From NCBI RefSeq assembly GCF_000813125.1, contig NZ_BASE01000012.1, positions 83,507 to 147,506 on the forward strand: a DNA stretch of 64,000 nucleotides, in the 5' to 3' direction. Shown here in pieces: positions 8,760 through 17,429 of the stretch; position 1 is the stretch's first letter; each line of letters opens with the position of its first letter. The notes beneath the pieces were generated by a model, which was not told the origin of the DNA, made no database searches, and saw nothing but the letters and a program-made list of their open reading frames with translations. Origin of the DNA: Mesobacillus selenatarsenatis SF-1 (GTDB taxonomy: Bacteria > Bacillota > Bacilli > Bacillales > Cytobacillaceae). The position numbers were made by a program, and so were the translations under genes.

Positions 8760-10031
8760 TCAAGCCGCTCTATTTATCTTTATATCCTTCCTCCGATAAA
8801 CACTCAGAACGACTCCCATAATAAACGCATTAAATAGCATCGGGATAAATCCATAACTGATGAATGGCAGAGACATAGACGTCAGTGGAAGCAGACCAAT
8901 CATCATTCCAACATTGTAGATGAATTGAACGAGGAACAATGTCACCCCGCCGACCAGCAACAGGTTTCCAAAGCGAGTGTTGATTTGAGTGGATATCATA
9001 ACAATTCTCGCCGCAAACAGTGAGAGAATCACGAATAAGCCAATCCCAAACGAATAACCGTAATGATAAGTCAGATTCACGAATGCGTAATCGGTATGCT
9101 CGAATGGCAATGCTTCAGTTTTGACGGCAGAACCGAACCAACCGGCAGAGGATAATCGTTCTTTCAGTTGCAGATACATATATCCCCAGCTGTCTGGATA
9201 TTTTTCAGGATTCAGGAATCCTAATATCCTTGCAAGCTGGTATTCTTTCACAGTGAACCAGGCAAACGTGCTAAAAGCTGCAACTCCCATTATTGACGTG
9301 ATCGTTATGAGAGTTGCAGTTTTTCGACTAAACGTGCTCCACCACATCATTATAAAAATCATTACCATATAAATGAAGCTAACTGCTAAGTTCGGAACTG
9401 CCATTAAAAGAAGCAGTGGTAAAGCAAATAATAAAAAACGCTGCCATAGTTTGATTTTCGGATTGTTGAAAAATGAAGCCCAGCCCAGAAACAAGAATGG
9501 CAGTGCGTAGTGGCTTTCCATCTGGAAAGGGCCAATCATAAAATATGGGACCCCATTTATGATTGCATTTGGGATCGTTAATAATAAGAATAAAAACAAT
9601 ACCCCGATAGAATAATATACCCAGCCTTTGTTTTCTAATTTTCGATAATCAATAAACATCATGGCTGCTGCAATCATCACACCTAGTAAAACATGAATAG
9701 CTTTCATCACTAAATAACCATCTGATAACTCATCACCCAATGTGATCAGCGGCAGGAAGCTCAGTGCCATGGTAATAGCCAACAAACCGATCAGCCACCA
9801 GTCAATCCTAGGTTTATGAAGTTTATTCAACTCGTGTCCAAGCTTTGACGGACTTCCCATTTGGCTAACCGCTTTTTCCTCCGCTTCTCTCTCACTCAAA
9901 CCTTTACCAACCCATTCTTTTTTCACCTCATTAAGATGGTATTCCAATTCCGAAGCCACATACTTTTTCGCTTCCTTAGACCGAATATGATTCGTCACTT
10001 CACTTAAAAAATAATCCCATCTATTATTCAT
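8760..10031 (-). CDS. HAAS domain fused to FtsW/RodA/SpoVE-family membrane protein
   Basis: A 423-aa protein. Residues 1-75 form a HAAS-type prefix (MGSPSKLGHELN motif near residue 57), followed by about ten membrane segments of the SEDS family (FtsW/RodA/SpoVE), with the C-terminal GLLPLTSMSLPFISYG stretch that is characteristic of SEDS proteins. SEDS proteins polymerise glycan strands of peptidoglycan. It is the last gene of a sigma - PadR - HAAS/SEDS operon (7-base gap to PadR), so it is probably an inducible cell-wall enzyme rather than the housekeeping FtsW or RodA. Confidence 0.85.
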   Translation of the reverse strand: MNNRWDYFLSEVTNHIRSKEAKKYVASELEYHLNEVKKEWVGKGLSEREAEEKAVSQMGSPSKLGHELNKLHKPRIDWWLIGLLAITMALSFLPLITLGDELSDGYLVMKAIHVLLGVMIAAAMMFIDYRKLENKGWVYYSIGVLFLFLLLTIPNAIINGVPYFMIGPFQMESHYALPFLFLGWASFFNNPKIKLWQRFLLFALPLLLLMAVPNLAVSFIYMVMIFIMMWWSTFSRKTATLITITSIMGVAAFSTFAWFTVKEYQLARILGFLNPEKYPDSWGYMYLQLKERLSSAGWFGSAVKTEALPFEHTDYAFVNLTYHYGYSFGIGLFVILSLFAARIVMISTQINTRFGNLLLVGGVTLFLVQFIYNVGMMIGLLPLTSMSLPFISYGFIPMLFNAFIMGVVLSVYRRKDIKINRAA

Positions 10032-10038
10032 AGCTCTA

Positions 10039-10446
10039 TCACTCCTCCAGCACTCCTTTTATGACGATACGGCCTGAAGACGATTCTTTCTCCTGCTTAC
10101 GGAGATACTTCCTCCCTTTATCGATAATCTGATAGAATTTCGTTCCTTCACTATTCCAGCAGGAAGCAATCAACCGTTTTTGTTCAAGTGTGTGCAGCAT
10201 CGTGTACACCGAGCCTTCATTGGCCTCAAACTTCTTGAAGCCCCTCGACCTTAGCAGTCCCTTCAATTCATAGCCTGTTTTTTCATGAAGAAGCAGCTGC
10301 AGAATTGCTACCGTAAGCAAATCATCACTTTCATCAGGCATGTTTATTTGTTTATGAATTTCTTTTCTCATTTTTTCTGAAAAACTTAATTCTTTAAAAG
10401 TAGACTTCTCCATGGATTTTCGGAGTTTATTCAGCCGTTCTTCCAT
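10039..10446 (-). CDS. PadR-family transcriptional regulator
   Basis: A 135-aa protein with a PadR winged helix in the second half: LLTVAILQLLLHEKTGYELKGLLRSR, then SVYTMLHTLEQKRLIASCW and the beta-wing RKYLRKQEKE. An N-terminal helical extension of about 40 residues precedes it. It abuts the sigma gene (stop of sigma next to this start) and precedes the HAAS/SEDS gene. PadR and HAAS proteins commonly pair as regulator and target, as also at 41980-43165 in this window. Confidence 0.85.
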   Translation of the reverse strand: MEERLNKLRKSMEKSTFKELSFSEKMRKEIHKQINMPDESDDLLTVAILQLLLHEKTGYELKGLLRSRGFKKFEANEGSVYTMLHTLEQKRLIASCWNSEGTKFYQIIDKGRKYLRKQEKESSSGRIVIKGVLEE

Positions 10447-10983
10447 TTATATTTCCTCCAATCTTTCTTTAAGGAGTTCTTTCGCTCGCTTAAGCCGTGT
10501 CTTAATTGTGTTTTCTTTAAACTCTGTCACCGCCGAGATTTCCTTGATGCTCATCTCTTCAAAATAAAAAAGGTAAATCACTTCCCGATAGTTAACTGGC
10601 AGCTCCATAACCGCGGCGGCCAACTGGCCATCTTCTTCGTCCTGAATCACGGTTTGCTCGACACTATCACTCTGCAGTGAATCATAAATAGGCTGATAAT
10701 CGGTCGTAAAAACATTCTTGTTGTACCAGCTTTTCAAATAGTCCTTGCAGTGGTTGGAAGCGATCCGCCATAGCCAGGTCCGGAACTTTGATTTACCGCT
10801 ATATTTATGAAGCGATTTATAACATTTCACGAAAATCTCCTGAGTCAAATCCTCAGCGATTTGTTTATTTTTCACATACGAAAACGTTAGCTGCAGAATC
10901 TCTTGCCCATATCTGGTCATGATTTCATCAATCGCCTCTGCCGCATTCTCGATTTCATTCATCTCTGCTGTTATTTCCTCCAC
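10447..10983 (-). CDS. ECF-type RNA polymerase sigma factor
   Basis: A 178-aa sigma-70 family protein with region 2 (LTFSYVKNKQIAEDLTQEIF, FRTWLWRIASNHCKDYL) and region 4 (LPVNYREVIYLFYFEEMSIK, ENTIKTRLKRAKELL). Length and motifs fit the ECF group. GTG at 10983 is used because AAGGGGG lies about six bases upstream. No anti-sigma gene is adjacent; the next genes are PadR and HAAS/SEDS. A promoter with ECF-type boxes lies immediately upstream, so it is likely autoregulated. Confidence 0.85.
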   Translation of the reverse strand: MEEITAEMNEIENAAEAIDEIMTRYGQEILQLTFSYVKNKQIAEDLTQEIFVKCYKSLHKYSGKSKFRTWLWRIASNHCKDYLKSWYNKNVFTTDYQPIYDSLQSDSVEQTVIQDEEDGQLAAAVMELPVNYREVIYLFYFEEMSIKEISAVTEFKENTIKTRLKRAKELLKERLEEI

Positions 10984-11007
10984 AACCGTTCCCCCTTCAA
11001 AGTTATA

Positions 11008-11033
11008 GACGACGGACTTTTAAAAAAGTTTTG
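11008..11033 (-). promoter_or_regulatory. ECF-type promoter of the sigma - PadR - SEDS operon
   Basis: On the minus strand CAAAAC (11033-11028) is followed after exactly 16 bases by CGTC (11011-11008). This matches the AAAC - N16 - CGTC layout of Bacillus ECF promoters. The -10 box lies 25 bases before the GTG start of the sigma gene. Recognition by that sigma factor is inferred. Confidence 0.65.
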
Positions 11034-11193
11034 TAATCATTTTTTGATCTATTTAAATCGGGATAAAAGTTCTATTTTTTCAAAAATTGAAAATAATATT
11101 CGTTCCTCTTCGCTTTCGTCTAGTAAAATAGAAAGTGGATTTAAGTCGCGTGTACATATTATACAGAAATTAATTGTAAGGGAGGCTTTTAAA

Positions 11194-12633
11194 ATGATCA
11201 AAGAAGAAACTCAACGAGCCTATACCTCAGATATAAAAGATTTCCATGATATAAGCTTAGCACTGCTGAATGCAAAGGATTTTCTCTCCAGTCATACATT
11301 GGACGGAAGATTTACATATGCGGCACCTTCCTGTGAAATTCTCTTCGGTTATACATCAGCCGAGCTGTACGATCAGTCCATTTTCAATTTTTGCCATCCG
11401 TTCGACCAGGAAAAGTTAGAACATTACTTTTCTTCAAATCAATACGGAGAAATCATGTTTCGTTTCAGGAGAAAAGAAGGTGATTATCTTTGGCTGGAGT
11501 CAAGCAGCACGAAGGGGCTTTCAAACACTGAGGTTGTGCTCATATCAAGAAATGTAACCCACCGCGTAAATCGGGAGGAAAAACTGAAAGAACGTCAAAA
11601 GAGAGATCGGTTATTCCTTGAACATTCCAAGGATACAATGGGAATCATCACAAAAAACGGTGTATGGACTTACATTAATGAACAGGGTAAGAAATTGATG
11701 GGCGCAACTAGTTTCGATGAAATAGTTGGTACCTCTTTGTATGACTATACTGACTCAAAGGACTATAAGTTGCTGCGAGAAAGCTTGGACACAAGAGACT
11801 CAAGTGACCTTGAAATCAGTTTAATCCGGAAAGATAATGATTCGAAGAGAGCTGAGGTGCAGCTTATCCCGACGGTATTCAAAAACAGAGATGTTTCCCT
11901 TGTCATCATTAAAGATATTACAGAACAAAGGAATACCGAGGACCAGCTGCAGGTAGCTGAAAAACTTTCAGTAATCGGCCAAATGGCGGCCGGAATCGCT
12001 CATGAAATCAGGAATCCTTTGACTGCGATAAAAGGCTTTACTCAGCTTTTGAGTGAGCACCCGGCAGAAGAAGCAGAAGATTATGCCGAAATCATCCTGG
12101 ATGAGCTCGCCCGTATAGAGTCTATAGTTGGGGACTTGCTGGTCCTTGCCAAGCCTCAGGCTTCCAATCTATCGAATGTAGATTTGGTCCCTCTGGTGAA
12201 CGGCGTTGTGAACTTGCTCAATCCTCAGGCAACGCTATCAGATGCCTTTATTAAGATTAAAACTGATTCACCTAGCATTTACATAGATTGTGAACCGGAT
12301 AAAATAAAACAGGTGTTAATCAATTTAATCCAAAATTCTATAGAGGCGATGACAAAAGGCGGAGAAATCCTTGTGGCTATTTCAAAAGAAGCAAACCTAG
12401 CTTCAATTCAGGTTACGGATCAGGGAGCAGGAATTCCAGAAGACCGTCTCAATAAACTAGGAGAACCCTTCTATAGCACAAAAGAAAAAGGAACCGGCCT
12501 CGGCTTGATGATTTGCCAGAAAATCATTAAAAACCATGGCGGCAAAATCGATTTCTCTAGCATCGTTGATGAAGGAACAACCGTTACGATTACCCTGCCT
12601 GTACATGATAATTACCAGGATGACATTATTTAA
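11194..12633 (+). CDS. PAS-domain sensor histidine kinase, sporulation-kinase type
   Basis: A 479-aa protein without clear membrane segments. Two PAS domains (about 25-125 and 140-250) precede HisKA (AAGIAHEIRNPLTAIKGF, with the phospho-His) and HATPase_c (N box NLIQNSIEAM, G1 DQGAGIP, G2 GTGLGL). The layout resembles the KinA/KinE group that feeds the Spo0 phosphorelay. ATG at 11194 follows AAGGGAGG at eight bases; a longer frame upstream overlaps the divergent sigma gene and lacks a ribosome site. No response regulator is adjacent, as expected for an orphan phosphorelay kinase. Confidence 0.85.
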   Translation: MIKEETQRAYTSDIKDFHDISLALLNAKDFLSSHTLDGRFTYAAPSCEILFGYTSAELYDQSIFNFCHPFDQEKLEHYFSSNQYGEIMFRFRRKEGDYLWLESSSTKGLSNTEVVLISRNVTHRVNREEKLKERQKRDRLFLEHSKDTMGIITKNGVWTYINEQGKKLMGATSFDEIVGTSLYDYTDSKDYKLLRESLDTRDSSDLEISLIRKDNDSKRAEVQLIPTVFKNRDVSLVIIKDITEQRNTEDQLQVAEKLSVIGQMAAGIAHEIRNPLTAIKGFTQLLSEHPAEEAEDYAEIILDELARIESIVGDLLVLAKPQASNLSNVDLVPLVNGVVNLLNPQATLSDAFIKIKTDSPSIYIDCEPDKIKQVLINLIQNSIEAMTKGGEILVAISKEANLASIQVTDQGAGIPEDRLNKLGEPFYSTKEKGTGLGLMICQKIIKNHGGKIDFSSIVDEGTTVTITLPVHDNYQDDII

Positions 12634-12688
12634 TCAGGGAAATAAGAATCACTTGCTAGTGAAAATAACCCGCTCGGTTAAAAATGAA

Positions 12689-12833
12689 AACCGTTCCGTT
12701 TCAGGGTGCACATATCATATATATGACAATTAAAATGGCGTGTAAACTGACTTAAGTTTTGTCACGCCATTTTTATGCTTTATTGTATTTTTGCATCTAA
12801 AATGAAAACAATCTTGTTCAACATAAGCACCCG
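12689..12833. repeat. Dispersed 145-bp repeat, copy A
   Basis: From AACCGTTCCGTTTCAGGGTGCA to ATAAGCACCC this sequence closely matches 34690-34834. It contains a long hairpin (12732-12773; AAAATGGCGTG / CACGCCATTTT extended by TGAC/GTCA) that can terminate transcription in both directions. The hairpin alone recurs at 33145-33185. The right end carries the GCACCCGTT motif shared with the cassette-separating elements. Confidence 0.8.
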
Positions 12834-13064
12834 TTACTTCAATAAGCTAAGTTCCTCTTTAGCAAGTTTTATTGCGTTCTGTTCTGTATCAGTTATTGTT
12901 TTAGTATAAGTAATTTCCTGCCAAAATTCTTCCCAAGTATCACCTTCTTCATCTACACACTCAGGAAAGTATTTAAACAACTGGATTTCATATGTCTTTT
13001 CGCTTTTTAAAATGACAGCCTTAAATTTTTTGTTATCCGCTAATATTTCTTTAAAAATCCCCAT
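12834..13064 (-). CDS. Hypothetical protein, 76 aa
   Basis: A small acidic protein with no membrane segment (MGIFKEILADNKKFKAVILK, then an aromatic/acidic middle). I do not recognise it. The last codons (SLLK-stop) are encoded inside the GCACCCGTT-cttcaataag direct-repeat motif that borders the units of this array, so the C-terminus may have been set by that junction. It is the leftmost of the minus-strand single-gene units. Confidence 0.55.
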   Translation of the reverse strand: MGIFKEILADNKKFKAVILKSEKTYEIQLFKYFPECVDEEGDTWEEFWQEITYTKTITDTEQNAIKLAKEELSLLK

Positions 13065-13130
13065 TAATTAATCACCATTTTTTCTATATGATTTTTCACT
13101 AAAGCACCCGTTAACTCATATGATTGTATT

Positions 13131-13508
13131 CTAATATCCGTTTACAGTTTGAATTATTCCAGAACCAGCTATTATTTTTGCCTCAACAGTTCCTGTTATG
13201 TTTACTATCAGTAAATCTGTTTGTTCATCCTTGCAAATATCAATATCACCTCTGTACGTATTACTACTTGCTTTAATGCTTACTTCCTGAATATCAAAGA
13301 AGTCCAATTCAACAAAAGTAGTTGTATATCTTCCTTCAATCCATTTTTTTGGAGGTTTATCAGCGAAAAAAGGCAAATCAAAACCCACGGTCAATCTATC
13401 TCCTTCACGAGATATTTCAATCTTTTCTATTCTTAAATTTTTTAAAGTAGGCACCTTTGTATAAATCATTGAAATGAATTTGTTATCAGTAAAGTGTTCG
13501 TACCACAT
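13131..13508 (-). CDS. Imm50-like immunity protein candidate, 125 aa
   Basis: A beta-rich 125-aa protein. The pattern LRIEKIEISREGDRLTVGFD, a Pro-rich PPKKW turn, VELDFFDIQEVSIK and the final IQTVNGY resembles Imm50-type immunity proteins found in polyimmunity loci. No toxin gene is adjacent. The similarity is by pattern only, so the family call is tentative. A GCACCCGTT motif lies between its stop and the next gene. Confidence 0.55.
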   Translation of the reverse strand: MWYEHFTDNKFISMIYTKVPTLKNLRIEKIEISREGDRLTVGFDLPFFADKPPKKWIEGRYTTTFVELDFFDIQEVSIKASSNTYRGDIDICKDEQTDLLIVNITGTVEAKIIAGSGIIQTVNGY

Positions 13509-13565
13509 ATTTTCAACCCCAAATTTCTACTTAAAATTGTTGTCTTTAATGTACCGTCTTATTTA

Positions 13566-13639
13566 ACTAACCTGCTCCTTTAGTTCCATAAGGATTTTGT
13601 AAAAAAAGTGCAATAATCTTTCCTGGATCTCCGCACCTG
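13566..13639. repeat. Cassette-separating element 1
   Basis: Left motif AACCTGCTCCTTTAGTTCCATAAG (degenerate), A-run, hairpin-like GTGC...GCAC, then GCACCTGAT. A degenerate copy of the 80-bp element seen best at 14221-14303. It lies between the stop of the SMI1/KNR4 gene and the start of the Imm50-like gene. Confidence 0.65.
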
Positions 13640-13663
13640 ATATCGTGAAATAAAAGGTAATTG

Positions 13664-14158
13664 TTATGTTTCCTTTGCATTTTTAAATAATTCAGATAGA
13701 GAATTAGCGATTATTCTTTTTGCTGATAAAATTTCATCGGGATGTTCACTAACATCGTGATATATCTGATAAACTGGTGGATTTTCACCTTCATCTAAAG
13801 AGATATAAATTTGGTCTCCTGTTCCTAAAGCATCATTTCCAATGCATAAATAGCCCTTATCTATTAAAGAAATACCTGGATATGCCTCAGTAGCTTCAGA
13901 GATTATCCCTTTAACATTTAGGAATTCTATATCTAAGTAATCTTGGTCATCTTCTGAATCTAAGTATTTTGTTGCAATTTCTAAACCACAAATAGGGGTA
14001 CTATAATAAAACTGAATAAGCCATTCGGGGAGTTTATTTTTAAATAATTTATTTAAATCATTAAGTTGATTTAATGAACACCTTTCTCCCATTTTACCTT
14101 CACTTTCAGCACGTTCGAGTAATTTCTGTACGGAATTTTTAACTTCTGGATTCACCAT
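13664..14158 (-). CDS. SMI1/KNR4-family immunity-like protein
   Basis: A 164-aa protein with SMI1/KNR4 traits: an N-terminal helix ending near NKLPEWLIQFYYSTPICGLEI, then GYLCIGNDALGTGDQIYISL, where the IGNDALGTGD turn is diagnostic. Such proteins often neutralise polymorphic toxins, and none is present here. ATG at 14158 is preferred over an upstream start because AAAGGAG lies five bases before it. It is a single-gene unit bracketed by elements 1 and 2. Confidence 0.75.
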   Translation of the reverse strand: MVNPEVKNSVQKLLERAESEGKMGERCSLNQLNDLNKLFKNKLPEWLIQFYYSTPICGLEIATKYLDSEDDQDYLDIEFLNVKGIISEATEAYPGISLIDKGYLCIGNDALGTGDQIYISLDEGENPPVYQIYHDVSEHPDEILSAKRIIANSLSELFKNAKET

Positions 14159-14220
14159 ATCACTCCTTTCAGGACAATTCATCATCTATTTTTAATAGTA
14201 ATCTTACCACTTCTTCTTCA

Positions 14221-14303
14221 GCTAACCTGCCCCGTTTGTTCAATAAGGAATTCAACAAAAAAGGTGCTTAATCCTTCCTGGATCAACGCACCCGTATGTT
14301 TAA
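14221..14303. repeat. Cassette-separating element 2 (best copy)
   Basis: Order on the plus strand: left motif AACCTGCCCCGTTTGTTCAAT, AAGGAATTCAAC, AAAAAA, stem GGTGCTTAATCC (14263-14274), loop TTCCT, stem GGATCAACGCACC (14280-14292), right motif GCACCCGTATGTTTAA. The right arm of the stem runs into the right motif, which resembles the left motif (GCMCCCGTTTGTT-AA). On the minus strand the hairpin is followed by TTTTTT, so it can terminate the gene to its right. Confidence 0.85.
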
Positions 14304-14334
14304 GTGTATTGTTTTACAAATAAATTGAACTCTT

Positions 14335-15387
14335 CTAATATTTAGCAAGACATCCCCAAGAAGTATTCCATTTATTCATAAAATCACTGGTGAAATAAAG
14401 TTCACTGTTTTTTTCTGCCTTATTGTAATAATTAAAGAAAAGAATAGGTTCTTCAAAGCAATTTATCAATTGCTCCCTTCCTAATGTGTTATCGATTACA
14501 TTACACATATGATAACCGATTGCTTTGTCTCGGGGTTCAAAACCATTGGAGTCAAAGGAATATTTATTAATCAGGTTTTTTATTTCATCATCTTTTTCGG
14601 CATAATTGAGGGCTTTCAGGATATCTTGTTCTAATTCTCTAATGAGTGTGCCAATATTTAGTTGTCGGTTATCCATTGACTGACGATATTTTAGTGCGTA
14701 ATCCTCTCCGTGAGATTCAACTACCAGAGGATACAAATCGTGTGAATGGTTAAATAAATAGGTAGCTGCTCCCTCACTTAATATGGCAATTGATAAATAC
14801 CTGGCAATATCAATTCCCTTATCTATTCCTGTTAATTTAAATTGTGGAATTTTACTTAACCAATATTTAAAACCTATATGATGATATTCGTGCAATAGAA
14901 TCCCTTCTATTAAGTAAAGATCCTTTTGATTAGAAGGAAAAAACATAGCATTTAATAACATATCATTGTTTCCATAAATGCTTCCACCGTTAATCCCATC
15001 TAATGTGAAATAGATATTAATATTTATTTCAGTATTAACCGGAAGCGTTTCCAAGAGTTTCTCTTCCATTTTACTGAAATTATACCTTTCAATTAACGTA
15101 AGTTTATTTCTTAATAAATCAATATTTCTTAATTTACATAGATTTTTATATAGTAACTGCAGGCTAGGATTATCTGTTTCGTATCCAATATTGCACATTG
15201 ATTTGTACAAAATCTCTAAATATTGTTCCTTACTGAAGACCCCCTCATAAAAGGCAAGCATTTTATTAAATGCGATATTGGATTCAAATTGGGTTACTAA
15301 CTGTTGAAAATTTTGTTCTGTAAAATCCTCAGTATCAAAGAACTCAACAAAATCTTTTACCAGTGTGTAATCAACCTTAACTTTCAT
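14335..15387 (-). CDS. Putative zinc metalloprotease-like protein (HExxH), 350 aa
   Basis: A soluble 350-aa protein with an HEYHH motif in GILLHEYHHIGFKYWL (about residues 177-192) and a downstream SEGAATYLF segment that can supply the third metal ligand, a gluzincin-like layout. The family is probably one of the DUF-type putative peptidases; I cannot name it. No signal peptide is seen. GGGGGGAT lies before the ATG. It is a single-gene unit with element 2 at its 3' end and element 3 upstream. Confidence 0.65.
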   Translation of the reverse strand: MKVKVDYTLVKDFVEFFDTEDFTEQNFQQLVTQFESNIAFNKMLAFYEGVFSKEQYLEILYKSMCNIGYETDNPSLQLLYKNLCKLRNIDLLRNKLTLIERYNFSKMEEKLLETLPVNTEININIYFTLDGINGGSIYGNNDMLLNAMFFPSNQKDLYLIEGILLHEYHHIGFKYWLSKIPQFKLTGIDKGIDIARYLSIAILSEGAATYLFNHSHDLYPLVVESHGEDYALKYRQSMDNRQLNIGTLIRELEQDILKALNYAEKDDEIKNLINKYSFDSNGFEPRDKAIGYHMCNVIDNTLGREQLINCFEEPILFFNYYNKAEKNSELYFTSDFMNKWNTSWGCLAKY

Positions 15388-15516
15388 TGGACATCCCCCC
15401 TAATCCGCCTACATACTAGCTCCTAGTGCCTCTACTCCTTTTTTAATTAATTCGATAATGGGGATCTTTATCCTGTTATGTAATACAAAATTTAACCAAT
15501 TGTTCAAATTTCTTAT

Positions 15517-15602
15517 TCAACTAAACTGCCCCGTTTGTTCAATAAGGAATTCAACAAAAAGGTGCCTTAATCCTCCTGGATCAACGCACCCGTTCGTTGA
15601 AG
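15517..15602. repeat. Cassette-separating element 3
   Basis: AACTGCCCCGTTTGTTCAAT left motif, A-run, 13-bp stem GGTGCCTTAATCC (15561-15573) / GGATCAACGCACC (15578-15590), right motif GCACCCGTTCGTTGAAG. Nearly identical to element 2. It is followed at 15612 by the stop of a 5'-truncated gene. Confidence 0.85.
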
Positions 15603-15611
15603 ATGAACTCA

Positions 15612-15800
15612 TTAATCAGAAATAATGAGTCCATCTTTTGCAACTTGCCCCTGAACAATAAAATTTGGGTATTCAACCAATTCAAAGGATACTTTTTGGC
15701 CATGTTTTAGAACTCTGAATACATCAGGAAACTTTTCCGAATCAAGTAAAATAGAACTGTAATTCAGAAAAAAATCGCTGAAAGCAACAACTATTATAAA
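15612..15800 (-). pseudogene. Gene remnant, 5'-truncated, about 60 codons
   Basis: An open frame without a start codon encodes a coherent C-terminus (SDFFLNYSSILLDSEKF, then FRVLKHGQKVSFELVEYPNF and QVAKDGLIISD-stop). It begins inside the 3' end of the anti-sigma gene in another frame. A stem ACTCATTA/TAATGAGT spans its stop. The likely history is loss of the 5' part by fusion with the sigma/anti-sigma unit. The original function is unknown. Confidence 0.45.
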
Positions 15801-16699
15801 GTGCTTTTCGGCTTCTTGATTGATATTTTTTTTAATATGTTCCTTCCAGCTAACAACGCAAAATATAAAGAAATTGTGACTAGTAATATTGCATAAAAGT
15901 CTCGTCTAGCAAGGTAAGTTGTAGAGTGAAGACCTTTTATAGTTAAGTGAGCAAACAGGTACGAGATAGGCAATAGAATCATTTTTTCTAGTCCATTTCT
16001 TATTTTTTCGTTCTTACGGAATATGACCAATCCAATTCCACAAATAAGTAAAAATCCTATAGCAAACATCACATAGTAGCTTAAAACTAGCCGAGGTAAC
16101 GTAATGACAGAACCATCCGTTATTGGATCTCCATAAATTAAAATATTTTCACTTCCATCGGTATTGTAATAATAGATTGAAGCGACCGTTTCTCCATTCG
16201 GGTTTAAGACAGTATTTTCTAGGTTGTTTTTGCTTATTTTATGTTGCCAAATCGTTTCCCATGTAGTTATATCATAGACATAACCTGAATTGTCTGCTGC
16301 TGGATATTGTTCTACATGGAATCCGGAGACTTCTTCACTAAAATTCAAAAGTACAGTTCCGTCATCCTTTTCAATGATCGAAACTGCATTTTCATTATAA
16401 GAAATGTATGCTGGCTCTGTCAGATAAGCCATTGTAACCACTGCAAAAACCAATGTTACCATGACTGTAAGAATAATCGTTTGCAGCTTTTCCCTTCGCA
16501 ATGTATTTTGTATATTTCTTAAGGGAGCTATATCGGTATCTATTGGCAGTTCTTCAAGCGTCCTCATTTCTTCAAGTCGTTTTTTGCAGTTTTCACAAGA
16601 AGCTATATGTTCTTCAACGATATCTCTAGTATCTTGACTTGCCATATTCTCGACATATAAAGGCAGTATATCCCTAATCATATTACAACTAATTTTCAT
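15794..16699 (-). CDS. Anti-sigma factor with zf-HC2 zinc finger
   Basis: A 301-aa membrane protein. The N-terminus holds a ZAS-type zinc motif (HIASCENC about residues 31-38, plus C5), followed by one membrane helix near 73-93, an extracytoplasmic domain (about 95-210) and three more hydrophobic segments toward the C-terminus. It overlaps the sigma gene by four bases, so it is almost certainly its cognate membrane-bound inhibitor. The extracytoplasmic part is unlike any sensor domain I recognise. Confidence 0.85.
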   Translation of the reverse strand: MKISCNMIRDILPLYVENMASQDTRDIVEEHIASCENCKKRLEEMRTLEELPIDTDIAPLRNIQNTLRREKLQTIILTVMVTLVFAVVTMAYLTEPAYISYNENAVSIIEKDDGTVLLNFSEEVSGFHVEQYPAADNSGYVYDITTWETIWQHKISKNNLENTVLNPNGETVASIYYYNTDGSENILIYGDPITDGSVITLPRLVLSYYVMFAIGFLLICGIGLVIFRKNEKIRNGLEKMILLPISYLFAHLTIKGLHSTTYLARRDFYAILLVTISLYFALLAGRNILKKISIKKPKSTL

Positions 16700-17184
16700 C
16701 GATAATCCCCCAATCGCGCTTTAATCTTTTCTCTAGCACGGTGATAAGTAACACAAGCCCAGTTATCACTTTTTGCATACAATTTGCCAATTTGCTTAAA
16801 TGACAGTTCTCCAAATACACGGAGCGTAAAGACTTTTTTATATGGCTCTTTTAAATTCTGGATAATTTCATGTACCTTCATAGACGCTTGCGAAGTGGTT
16901 ATTTCTTGTTCTACATTGTCTTCACTAGCTGATTCCGGAAGTGACTTTAAATCTACAAAGTTTTTTTTCTTACCCAAGTAAGAGTAATAACTGTTTTTGG
17001 CAATTTGGCATAACCAAACACGGATATCACTATCCCCTCTGAAACTGTCTAGCGATGTTAGTGCCTTCATAAAAGTTTCCGAAGTGATATCTTCAGCGAT
17101 ATGCTTATCGCCAGACAAACTATACACATATAAAAATACATCTTTAAAGTATGTATTATAAATATCCTCAATCTGTGTCACCAT
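16696..17184 (-). CDS. ECF sigma factor
   Basis: A 162-aa ECF sigma factor: region 2 (LYVYSLSGDKHIAEDITSET, IRVWLCQIAKNSYYSYL) and region 4 (LKEPYKKVFTLRVFGELSFK, ACVTYHRAREKIKARL). AAGGAGG precedes the ATG. It forms a two-gene operon with the zf-HC2 anti-sigma. An ECF-type promoter at 17204-17229 suggests autoregulation. This is the only two-gene unit in the 12.8-21.9 kb array. Confidence 0.88.
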   Translation of the reverse strand: MVTQIEDIYNTYFKDVFLYVYSLSGDKHIAEDITSETFMKALTSLDSFRGDSDIRVWLCQIAKNSYYSYLGKKKNFVDLKSLPESASEDNVEQEITTSQASMKVHEIIQNLKEPYKKVFTLRVFGELSFKQIGKLYAKSDNWACVTYHRAREKIKARLGDYR

Positions 17185-17203
17185 CTCACCTCCTTATATA
17201 TAA

Positions 17204-17229
17204 GACGCGATAAACTCAATTATCTTACA
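17204..17229 (-). promoter_or_regulatory. ECF-type promoter of the sigma/anti-sigma unit
   Basis: Minus strand TGTAAG (17229-17224), exactly 16 bases, then CGTC (17207-17204), 20 bases before the sigma start. The layout equals that at 11008-11033. Autoregulation is inferred. Confidence 0.6.
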
Positions 17230-17429
17230 AAAATATAAGAAAAACCGTACAAAATACGTCCGGTCTTTTTTCTTCCACCATAATTATTGGAAATCCTGTA
17301 GTCGATACTCCTAAATCCCTTTATAATATTCAGGGACCATTTCTCCTCCACATTGTTCACACTGAAATAGGTTTAGTTTGAAATATATACAATCTTTATA
17401 CTAACTAATATCTTATTGCCAAGCGATCT

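Noticed and set aside
10903..11193. N-terminal extension of the histidine kinase
   Set aside because: The extension overlaps the divergent sigma gene and its promoter; the ATG at 11194 has a strong ribosome site.
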